Positions 23,871-31,530 of a stretch of DNA of 44,089 nt are shown here, in pieces (the stretch's first letter is position 1; each line of letters begins with the position of its first letter). The DNA comes from Acidobacteriota bacterium. GTDB lineage: Bacteria; Acidobacteriota; Thermoanaerobaculia; Thermoanaerobaculales; Thermoanaerobaculaceae. Made by a program: the position numbers and the translations under genes. The notes below the pieces were generated by a model that ran no database searches, had not been told where the DNA came from, and saw only the letters and a program-made list of their open reading frames with translations. Location of the stretch: assembly GCA_003133645.1 (NCBI GenBank), contig PKYI01000152.1, forward strand, positions 1 through 44,089, given 5' to 3'.

Positions 23871-24248
23871 CTACACCCGCAGCAGTAGCCACGCGTTGTG
23901 CGCCACGGCTGTCCCGATGCCGTTAACGGTGCGGAGCAGGGACAGCGCCTTCTCCTTCTTGTCGCCGGCAACGAGGCCCTCTAAGCCGTCCAAGGTTCCT
24001 GCGTTCACGGCGACCATGAGCGACCTGAGACGCTCTGCCATCATTCCTGTCAGCATGCCCCTGTTGTACCCCGATTGTCCGAGACGCACCGTGACGTCGC
24101 CTGGATCTGCGCCGGCGACAAAGTCGGGGTCCGTCAGGGACGACTTGCCGAGCGCCGGGAGCAAAGACCACGACTTCTCGAGCGGATAGCTGTTGACCGA
24201 CAAGACCGAAGCCACAAGTGACTCAATGGTCCTCGTCGCGAGTTTCAT
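23871..24248 (-). CDS. Small protein resembling the N-terminal half of an HhH-GPD glycosylase
   Basis: 125 residues; GGAGGGG precedes the ATG at 24248. The order of blocks resembles endonuclease III: LVASVLSVN (for LIAVLLSAQ), a middle VTVRLGQSGYNRGMLTGMM (for the GLYNSKA helix), and a helix-hairpin-helix-like end LLRTVNGIGTAVAHNAWLLL. The catalytic second half and any Fe-S loop are missing; the protein ends at RV right after the hairpin. Either a shortened, non-catalytic DNA-binding protein or a truncated remnant. It lies downstream of the res gene on the same strand, with a 77-bp gap. Confidence 0.5.
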   Translation of the reverse strand: MKLATRTIESLVASVLSVNSYPLEKSWSLLPALGKSSLTDPDFVAGADPGDVTVRLGQSGYNRGMLTGMMAERLRSLMVAVNAGTLDGLEGLVAGDKKEKALSLLRTVNGIGTAVAHNAWLLLRV

Positions 24249-24325
24249 GCGTCGCCCCCTCCGGTTCCTACTGATTCTACCTGCAAGACCAAGAGGTCAG
24301 CCGGGTTTCGACCCACAACGGCGCC

Positions 24326-27307
24326 TCAGACTTCATCAGCGGTGACCGCGACGGCAAACGGCACGCCGATTGCCTCGAAGTGCTTCTGACCGCAGCGGAC
24401 TTTGTCGGCCTCGCTAGTTCGCAGCTTGAGGAAGTCGCGGGTGCCTTTGGTTTCCCGTACGAGATAAAGGGCCTGACCGTCGTGCTTGAGGATGGCCCAG
24501 TCGGGGTTGTATGTACCGAGTGGCGTGTCAACCTTGAACCAGCCCGGGAGCTTCACGAACAGCCTGATGTCGTCGCGCTCGTCGAGCCGGCAGGCGAACT
24601 CGCGCTCCACCTCGGAATCGTAGACGACGTACTCGTACACCGACTTGCCGACCTGGAGCGCGCTCAGGTAGTTGATCAGCTCTTCGTTCTGGAAACGCAG
24701 CATTTCCCACTCGGCATCGGCGCCGTCGCCGGGCAGGCGGTCGTATTTGATGCCGTCAATGAGCAGGCGGTGCAGCTCATGCCGCAGGATAGCGGCCACC
24801 TGATCGAGGAAGCGCTGCGGGTTCGCGAACACCTCCCCGAGTCGCCCTGATCCCTTGAGGATGCAAACCAGCGTTGAACGGGTCAGCTCGGTCTCGTTCT
24901 GCAGGTAGGCGAGAATGTCGGGTAGGGCGTGGAGGTAGTCCGCCGGCTTCTCCTCGGCGACGCTCGTCGCCGTCGTGGTCACCCCGGCCTTGCCCACGTG
25001 GACCTGTCCGGCGGTGACGCGGATCGTCGGCGCGACCACCCTCTCCATCTGTCGAATTGCCTGGATCGCCCGATGAACCAGCTCTTCGGTTGCGAACTCA
25101 ACGCGGTACGTGGTGCGCGGCTTGATCCGGTCCCACAGCGCCTGGAACTCCGGGCTCAGGGTCACCTCCTTCTTGAGGCGGTTGACGCCCTCGTCCCTGT
25201 CCCGGCGGATATGCCGCTCGATCTGGTAGGCCGAGAGCAGGTCCACGACGGCCGCTGTGAGGTCGCGGTGGGCTAGGGGAAGCTCAAGCCTAAAATCCTT
25301 GCGCTTGGGGTCGAACGCCGGCTGAATCCGACCATCGGAATCGAGCATGTTCTGCTCGACGAGAGCCACGCGGATCGCCTCCGCCGCGTCCCAGCCGATC
25401 GGCTGCTCTACTCCATCGACGATTCGGGTGAGCTTTGCTAGCGCCGTGAGCGGCACCTTGCCGAAGGAGACGCCGCAATCCTCCTCGTATTCCGTCTGGA
25501 GCGCCTTCGCAAACTCCTCATAGCTCTCGTTGGCCATCACGTAAAGCTTGTTCACCGACTCGTCGAACACGCGCACGCCGTTTTGGTCCACAGGCAGCCG
25601 CAAGCCGCGGCCGATCTCCTGCCGCTTCTTCATCGCGCTCTTCGTCTCGTTGAGCGTGCAGATCTGGAAGACGTTGGGGTTGTCCCACCCCTCGCGGAGT
25701 GCCGAGTGACTGAAGATGAAGCGCAGCGGCTCGTCGAGCGACAGCAACCGCTCCTTGTCCTTCATGATGAGGTTGTAGACCTCGTCATCCGCCTGCGTGT
25801 CGCCGCGGGTGTCCTTGAGGACGCCCTTCTTGTCCTGCGCGAAGTACCCGTTGTGCAGGCGCTCGGCCGGCTCCTTCAGCCACGGCAGCTCCTGGTAGCG
25901 ACCGTCCTTGGCCAGCTCCGCCAGCACCGCCTCGAATGCCTCGGCAAACTTGCCTTTTGCCGGATGGCCGTCGGCGCCATAGTCGCGGTAGTTAGCGACG
26001 CGATCAACGAAGAACAGGGAGAGCACCTTGAGGCCACGCGCGCGCACCTGCAGTTCCTTCTCCAGGTGTCTTCTCACCGTGTGCCTGATCTGCGCCCGCC
26101 AAGCGTCGTCGCGCAGGCTGCCGATCTCCTCGCCCTGCCGCAGCGTGCGACCACTGGCGAAGCGCACGTACTCACTCCCCGGCTCGGCGTTGATCTCGGC
26201 GATCTCGAACCCCTCGCGGTAGCACGCGCGCTCGTTCGACAGGGCGAACAGGTCCGACCCCTGCCTCACCGTCACCGTCTTCTCCTTCGGCCCGTCGGGT
26301 GTCTGGACGTGGATGCGCAGCTTGGCATCCAGCCTCGGTACGTATCTAATCCGATCCGCGCGCACGAAGGCATCGTTCGCGGAGTCGTGCGCCGCGGCGC
26401 TGGCGACGACGATCTGCTTCACCAGGCGTAGCTCGAAGGCGCGCACTGGGTCGAGCCGGTAGACGAGGTTGTACGGGTTCCGATGGGTGGCCGAGTAGCG
26501 CAGCGTGCACAGCGGGTTGAGCGCCTTGATCCCTTCCTGTGCCTTCTCCGTGGCGTCCACGCTCTGGGGCTCGTCGATGATGACGATCGGCCGCGCCGCC
26601 TGAACGAACTCGATCGGCTGGCGACCCGACAGCTTGTCGCTTTCTTTGTAGATGACGTTGCTCTTGCGTTCCTCGTCGGTCCCGGTGAAGTTCTTACGGA
26701 AGGCGTCGATATTGATGACCAGGATCTGCAACGTGTTGGATGTCGCGAACTGGCGCAGCCGGTTGACCTTCTTCGCGTCGTACACATCGGACTCGAACGG
26801 CAGGTTGTTGTACAGCGCCCGGAAGTGTTCCCGGGTGACCTCGATGTTCTTGAGCACGCCCTCTCGGATCGCAACGCTGGGCACGACGATGATGAACTTC
26901 TGGAAGCCGTAGCGCCGCGACAGCTCGAAGACCGTCCGTAGGTAGACATACGTCTTGCCCGTCCCCGTCTCCATCTCGATCGAGAAGTGCAGGCAGCGTC
27001 GCACCTGATTGGCAGGGCCGTCGAACAGGTCCCACGCCTCAGGCGGCGCCGTTGGATCGGCCACGTCGATGTCATTCCGCAGCTGAATGCTGCGCAGATT
27101 CTCCTGTAGTTTGTCATCGGCGAGCAGCAGGCGGTTGCCGACGCCCAGCTCGGTGCGGGCCTGGCCGGCGTAGAGCTCACCGCCCCACGCGCCGGTGTTG
27201 ATCACCGAGTACTCCGGCGCCCCCTGGGGCTGCCCTTCGAACAGGTCGGCGATCGCGGCAACCGCGTCGAGCTGGAAGCCCTGGTTGGGGTCGAACTGGA
27301 GCTTCAT
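24326..27307 (-). CDS. res: Type III restriction enzyme, Res subunit
   Basis: 993 residues, standard length. SF2 helicase motifs in order: motif I METGTGKTYVYLR (about 111-123), motif II VIIDEPQ (about 243), motif III RYSATHRNP, and motif VI KKRQEIGRGLRLP (about 563-575). The C-terminal endonuclease domain has NPDWAIL (about 934) and LVRETKG (about 948), the PD...ExK catalytic set. Res with Mod cuts DNA 25-27 bp from head-to-head unmethylated sites after ATP-driven translocation or sliding. Its ATG overlaps the RhuM fragment by 4 bases. It looks intact, although its Mod partner carries a stop. Confidence 0.95.
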   Translation of the reverse strand: MKLQFDPNQGFQLDAVAAIADLFEGQPQGAPEYSVINTGAWGGELYAGQARTELGVGNRLLLADDKLQENLRSIQLRNDIDVADPTAPPEAWDLFDGPANQVRRCLHFSIEMETGTGKTYVYLRTVFELSRRYGFQKFIIVVPSVAIREGVLKNIEVTREHFRALYNNLPFESDVYDAKKVNRLRQFATSNTLQILVINIDAFRKNFTGTDEERKSNVIYKESDKLSGRQPIEFVQAARPIVIIDEPQSVDATEKAQEGIKALNPLCTLRYSATHRNPYNLVYRLDPVRAFELRLVKQIVVASAAAHDSANDAFVRADRIRYVPRLDAKLRIHVQTPDGPKEKTVTVRQGSDLFALSNERACYREGFEIAEINAEPGSEYVRFASGRTLRQGEEIGSLRDDAWRAQIRHTVRRHLEKELQVRARGLKVLSLFFVDRVANYRDYGADGHPAKGKFAEAFEAVLAELAKDGRYQELPWLKEPAERLHNGYFAQDKKGVLKDTRGDTQADDEVYNLIMKDKERLLSLDEPLRFIFSHSALREGWDNPNVFQICTLNETKSAMKKRQEIGRGLRLPVDQNGVRVFDESVNKLYVMANESYEEFAKALQTEYEEDCGVSFGKVPLTALAKLTRIVDGVEQPIGWDAAEAIRVALVEQNMLDSDGRIQPAFDPKRKDFRLELPLAHRDLTAAVVDLLSAYQIERHIRRDRDEGVNRLKKEVTLSPEFQALWDRIKPRTTYRVEFATEELVHRAIQAIRQMERVVAPTIRVTAGQVHVGKAGVTTTATSVAEEKPADYLHALPDILAYLQNETELTRSTLVCILKGSGRLGEVFANPQRFLDQVAAILRHELHRLLIDGIKYDRLPGDGADAEWEMLRFQNEELINYLSALQVGKSVYEYVVYDSEVEREFACRLDERDDIRLFVKLPGWFKVDTPLGTYNPDWAILKHDGQALYLVRETKGTRDFLKLRTSEADKVRCGQKHFEAIGVPFAVAVTADEV

Positions 27308-27669
27308 TCGGCTTCCCCCACATCGTTCTGTTGCCCCTCGATGGGCTTTCTTTGCCGCCCCAAATCGCTCTCGAACGCCGGGCGTCGCGTTAGGATGTAG
27401 CCGTCGATTGGGCGGCGCACGTCGCGAGCGCCTTCACGTTGAACTGTCAAGATTCCTTTGACAGTTCCCTCCCGTTTCAACTCGCCGGAGTCGAAGATCT
27501 GCTGCAGGTGGTATGAGATCGTCTGCTTCGTGGTGCCGAACAGCTCGGCCATCCGGTTGAGGGTCAGCCAGAACGTCTCGTCCTCGAAGTGGACCTCGAT
27601 CCTGGCCGCCCCGTCCGGTGTCGAGTAGAGGATGATCTTGCCTTCCCGCGGCCCGGGTTCGTCGCCCAT
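27304..27669 (-). CDS. Truncated RhuM-family protein between mod and res
   Basis: 121 residues from the ATG at 27669. The RhuM N-terminal domain is clear: IILYSTPDGAARIEVHFEDE, TFWLTLNRMAELFGTTKQTI, YHLQQIFDSGELKREGTVK. Full RhuM proteins run to about 330 residues with a DAIISVGYRVNS-type block. Here the sequence leaves the family after RRPID, ending in a charged stretch (RQRKPIEGQQNDVGEAE). The stop overlaps the res start (ATGA), so translation coupling is kept. Either a domesticated winged-helix regulator of the operon or a deletion product. RhuM genes are often found within restriction loci. An intact-start relative lies at 42909. Confidence 0.75.
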   Translation of the reverse strand: MGDEPGPREGKIILYSTPDGAARIEVHFEDETFWLTLNRMAELFGTTKQTISYHLQQIFDSGELKREGTVKGILTVQREGARDVRRPIDGYILTRRPAFESDLGRQRKPIEGQQNDVGEAE

Positions 27670-27679
27670 GTCCGCCCCC

Positions 27680-29566
27680 TCACACTGTCTTGAAGGCCGT
27701 GATGCCCTTGGTCTTGAAGATCTGGACCGCGTTGGCCTTGAGCTGGTCGTTGCCGGCAAAGCCCTCGTCGAGGCAGACGACCCGCTCGGGCTTCCGCTCC
27801 GCCATGGCGCGGATCACGTCGAGCGTCAGCTCGCGCTCCAGGCAGATGAAGAGCAGGCCGCCAGCGATGCTGTGCACGGTCTTGCCCGCGAGCGTGAGCG
27901 TCTCGACCGGTGACGTGAGCGGGTAGCCGCTCTTGAGCAGCACCTCGAAGAGCAGGTCGTGGTCGGTCCGGCCGTCCCGGATGTGGTCGACGAACATCTC
28001 GAGCTGCTGTGCCAGCTCCCCGGCATCCCTCGACGCACCGGCATCCCATGGGCGGAAAGAGGACTCTGCAAGTTTGAACAATCGGAATCCGCGGTTCTGC
28101 TTTGTGCCATCGCCCAGTTCGAGCTTCCTCAAGTCCTCTTCATCGAGCTTCTTGATCACGCGTCGGACGCGCTCCTTCGTGATGTCAGCAATGGTGCGGA
28201 GACTCGACTCGGCAACCGGGAGCGGCTCTGGAAGCTGCACAAGCACGAACTGGCGATTGCCGCCGTCCTCGCCGTTGTGCTCGAAGACAGCGTGGCCGGT
28301 TGAACCACTGCCGGCGAAGAAGTCCAGCACGATCTCCCTGTCGTTCGCTTCGGTGGCGAGCTGCAACATGCGACGGATCAGACCGGTTGGCTTGACGGTG
28401 TCCAGTACATTTTCTGTCTGCTCGAAAGTGACGTACTCCATCAGCTGCTTCTTGGCGTCCTGTGTGTGCCCGACCTCCGAATAGGGCCAGAGCGTCTGTG
28501 GCACACGGCCCTGCTTCACTTCGGAGAGGAAACGCTTCAGCCGGGGAATCCCGTTTCCATCCTTCCCCCACCAAACGCGCCCGTCGCGATCGAGCTCGAG
28601 GAATTTCTCCTTCTTCACGCGCCAGTAGCTACCCGGTGGAGGCCCGTCGATGATCCGACCGGAGGGGCAGGTTATGGAGTAGGTACCTTCGCTGTAGTAG
28701 TTGCGTGCTGATAGGTTATCCGACATCCACGGGCCCCGTTCGTCGTTGTCGGGATTCCCGTAGTGCGAGTCCTGCTCATCGGTGCGCGGCAGCAACTCAG
28801 GCCGCCAGAGTTCAGCGTGCCGCGCGTAGACAGCAATGTAGTCGTGGTCTTCGGAGAAGTGCCGAGCTGAGTTCTTGGGTGAGTAGACCTTTTGCCAGAT
28901 TACAGTAGCGATGAAATTCTCCTCACCGAAGATCTCGTTGCAGACCTTCCGGAGGTTGTCGACTTCGTTGTCGTCGATGCTAATGAAGATCACCCCATCC
29001 TCACGGAAAAGGTTCCTCGCCAGATAGAGCCGCGGGTACATCATGTTCAGCCACTTCGAGTGGAAGCGGCCGTCCGCCTCGGTGTTCGTGCCGAATCTCT
29101 TGCCCTCGGCGTCAACCTAGCCGGTGTACTCGAGGTAGGTCTGCAGGCTCTCGGTGTAGTTGTCGGGGTAGATGAAGTCGTTGCCGGTGTTGTAGGGCGG
29201 GTCGATGTAGATCATCTTGACCTTGCCCAGGTACGACTTCTGCAGGAGCTTGAGCACCTCGAGGTTGTCGCCCTCGATGATCAGGTTCTCGGTGGTGTCA
29301 AAGTTGACGCTCTCCTCCGAGCACGGCCGCAACGTCGCCAGGCTCGGCGCCTGGATGGTCCGGAAGCACTCCGCCTTCCCCGGCCACGTCATCCCGTACC
29401 GCTCCCTCCCGGCGTCCACCGCCTCGCCGAGTGTCAGCTTGAGCCGCTCGAAGTCGAGCTTGCCCCCCTCGGTGCGAATCTCAGGGAACAGCCGCAGCAA
29501 CTCCTGCCGCCGCTCCTCCGCCATGTCAAGTGAGGTGGGAGCGAGCTTTTCGGGCTCCTCGTTCAT
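27680..29566 (-). pseudogene. mod: Type III DNA methyltransferase Mod, interrupted by an amber codon
   Basis: One frame of 629 codons, ATG at 29566, split by TAG at 29117-29119 after residue 149 (...LQTYLEYTG-stop-VDAEGKRFGTNTEADGRF...). Homologous Mod proteins usually have Gln there, so a single CAG-to-TAG change explains it. Motif IV IDPPYNTGND is at 121-130 (before the stop), and motif I LDFFAGSGSTGHAVFEHN at about 416-433, the beta-class order of type III enzymes. The target-recognition region lies between. The downstream part could restart at ATGs near 29044 but would lack the DPPY motif. It overlaps the OLD gene by 4 bases upstream. A sequencing error or natural readthrough is also possible. 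Confidence 0.88.
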
Positions 29567-31494
29567 CGTGCCTGCTCCTTTGCTGCGAACGCGAGAATAG
29601 CCTCGCAGAGTCTGACAAGCGATGTGGATTCGCACCCGCCAGCGTGTGCAGCGGCGAGCCAGTCCGCGATGAAGAGTACGTTCTTCTCCAGACCACCTTC
29701 CTGCGCATAAGTGACGCGGACCGGCTCCGTGAATGTCGAGTAACCCGGGCCGAAGTCCTCCTTCACCGTTCGGCCCAGGTTGGCCGCCCAGATGGTGTGG
29801 TTGTCGCCCCATAGGTTTGCAGCAGGAAACGGCGGTGTGTCGACTCCAAGGAGTGCGAGCAGCGTACGGTTGTCTCTTTCGTGCTTTGACCTTTGGTCGG
29901 CACTTTCGATGTTCCCGTCCGCGTCGAACACCACGAAGGTCGGCAAGCCGAGTTCAACGGCGATCGCAACCGGCTGGGTCAGCTTGTCCTTGCCGTTGAC
30001 CGGTACCAGGTGGCATCCGAGCCGTCGAAACTCCTGCCACTTGCCAGTGAGGTGAAGCTGCGTGGTGATGTACGCGGCATCCTCAAGCCCCTCAACGAGG
30101 ATTGGTACGCGACTGAAGAACATCTCCGCGATATTCGGCTGGAGGGTCTGGTGGATCTTCGCCACGAGCCCCTCGATCGGCCTTCCGCTGCGCTCGCCGC
30201 CAGATGCGCTCCGGATGCGTTCGCAGAGAGCATCGAGCTTGACCCACCGGCACGTGGAGCCGGATTGCGGTGAAGGCCTGCGCACCAGACGCACGTCGTC
30301 GAACCCCTCCCCAGTGACGAATACGGGGGAATGAGTCGTGACGAGTACCTGGTTGTTGCCTCCGGAGAGGTCCCGCAGGACATCCGCGAGATGCCGCGCC
30401 TGCGGCGGATGCTGGTACAGCTCCGGCTCCTCACAGCCGAGGATCAGGGTCGGTGCGTCAGGCGCGTCGGAGCTGGCAAGTTCCTGCAGGAGTGCCAAGA
30501 GGTATGAGCGCTGGAGACCGTGACCCATCCTGGCAAGGCTGCCGAGAAAGTCGCCTTCCCCTGTCTTGACGCCAGCGACGGGCTGCTGCACCTGAACCGA
30601 CTTTGATGAGTCCGAAAGCCACTCGACGCCCAACCTGACATCCGGGTGGGCCCAGTCGGCCAGGCGCTGCTGAAGCGCCTCCGACAGCTCACTTAGGGCG
30701 GCTTGGTTGCGGTCCAGGAGGCTCTGGTATTTCTCCAAGGTCTCATTGCGCAGCGCCTTGATGTCCTCATCGAAGTTGACCTTAGACCGCACAACACGGG
30801 CAACGAGCTTCCCGAGTGCGGTCGTCTTGGACTCCTCGCTCTCCTCACCCGCGTCCTTTACGGCAGGGACACAAACCCACTGCACGAAGCCAGCGAGTTT
30901 CCCCGTGCTGTTAACGCCGTAAAAAGTGTCCTCGCTCTCAATTAACACACATTGGTTTGGATTGGCAGCCTCATACGCGCGGAGCGCGGCTTCCATGTCG
31001 ACTTTCGTGCTCGCAGCTGCGATCTCGGTGTACCGGGTCCGGAGGTCACGAAAGACCGTCTTGAGTTGTTCAGCCTTGGTTCCAGACTTCTCGGCCTCGA
31101 AATAGCTTCGGAACGCCTCCATGCCGAGACGTTGCCCAAAATGACGGACTTGGCCGAACCCTTGGTCGGCGTCAAACGGCGCCTCTGCCGTGACCACCAG
31201 CTCGCCCTGCCGGAAGTAGTCCTTTAGCTCGGCCTGCGCGCGCTCATTGAGGTCCTCGAAGGTGAGGGTGACGCGGATCGGCCGTGAGGTGTCCCTCCTG
31301 AAGTAGTCCTCTTCGTCAAGCTTGGTCACATCGGTAGCGGAGGCACCTTGCTCCCGAAAGAACACGTTCAGGGCCGAGAGCACGTTTGATTTTCCCGCAC
31401 CGTTGGCGCCGACGAAGCACGAATACCGGCCCAGTGAGATTGTCTCGTCCTGGAAGCTACGGAAGTTCTCGATGTGAATCGCCCTGATTCTCAT
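29563..31494 (-). CDS. OLD-family ATP-dependent nuclease (ABC ATPase + TOPRIM)
   Basis: 643 residues. ABC/SMC-type ATPase: IHIENFRSFQDETISLG, Walker A GANGAGKSN at about 29-37, then a long insertion, and the signature and Walker B region LARMGHGLQRSYLLALL...TLILGCEEPELYQHPPQ, followed by the H-loop VLVTTHSPVFV. The C-terminal TOPRIM domain shows PILVEGLEDAAYI (about 465-477) and FVVFDADGNIE (about 520-530), the Glu and Asp-x-Asp metal set. OLD nucleases (class 1, stand-alone type) act in phage defence. Its last 4 bases overlap the mod start. The fused operon place suggests it works with the restriction genes. It appears intact. Confidence 0.93.
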   Translation of the reverse strand: MRIRAIHIENFRSFQDETISLGRYSCFVGANGAGKSNVLSALNVFFREQGASATDVTKLDEEDYFRRDTSRPIRVTLTFEDLNERAQAELKDYFRQGELVVTAEAPFDADQGFGQVRHFGQRLGMEAFRSYFEAEKSGTKAEQLKTVFRDLRTRYTEIAAASTKVDMEAALRAYEAANPNQCVLIESEDTFYGVNSTGKLAGFVQWVCVPAVKDAGEESEESKTTALGKLVARVVRSKVNFDEDIKALRNETLEKYQSLLDRNQAALSELSEALQQRLADWAHPDVRLGVEWLSDSSKSVQVQQPVAGVKTGEGDFLGSLARMGHGLQRSYLLALLQELASSDAPDAPTLILGCEEPELYQHPPQARHLADVLRDLSGGNNQVLVTTHSPVFVTGEGFDDVRLVRRPSPQSGSTCRWVKLDALCERIRSASGGERSGRPIEGLVAKIHQTLQPNIAEMFFSRVPILVEGLEDAAYITTQLHLTGKWQEFRRLGCHLVPVNGKDKLTQPVAIAVELGLPTFVVFDADGNIESADQRSKHERDNRTLLALLGVDTPPFPAANLWGDNHTIWAANLGRTVKEDFGPGYSTFTEPVRVTYAQEGGLEKNVLFIADWLAAAHAGGCESTSLVRLCEAILAFAAKEQAR

Positions 31495-31530
31495 GCCGCT
31501 GAGTTCTCCATTCTTGCCACGCCGTCGCCC

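Noticed and set aside
29117-29119. Amber codon as pyrrolysine
   Set aside because: No PYLIS-like element or pyl genes are seen, and relatives have Gln; a point mutation or error is simpler.
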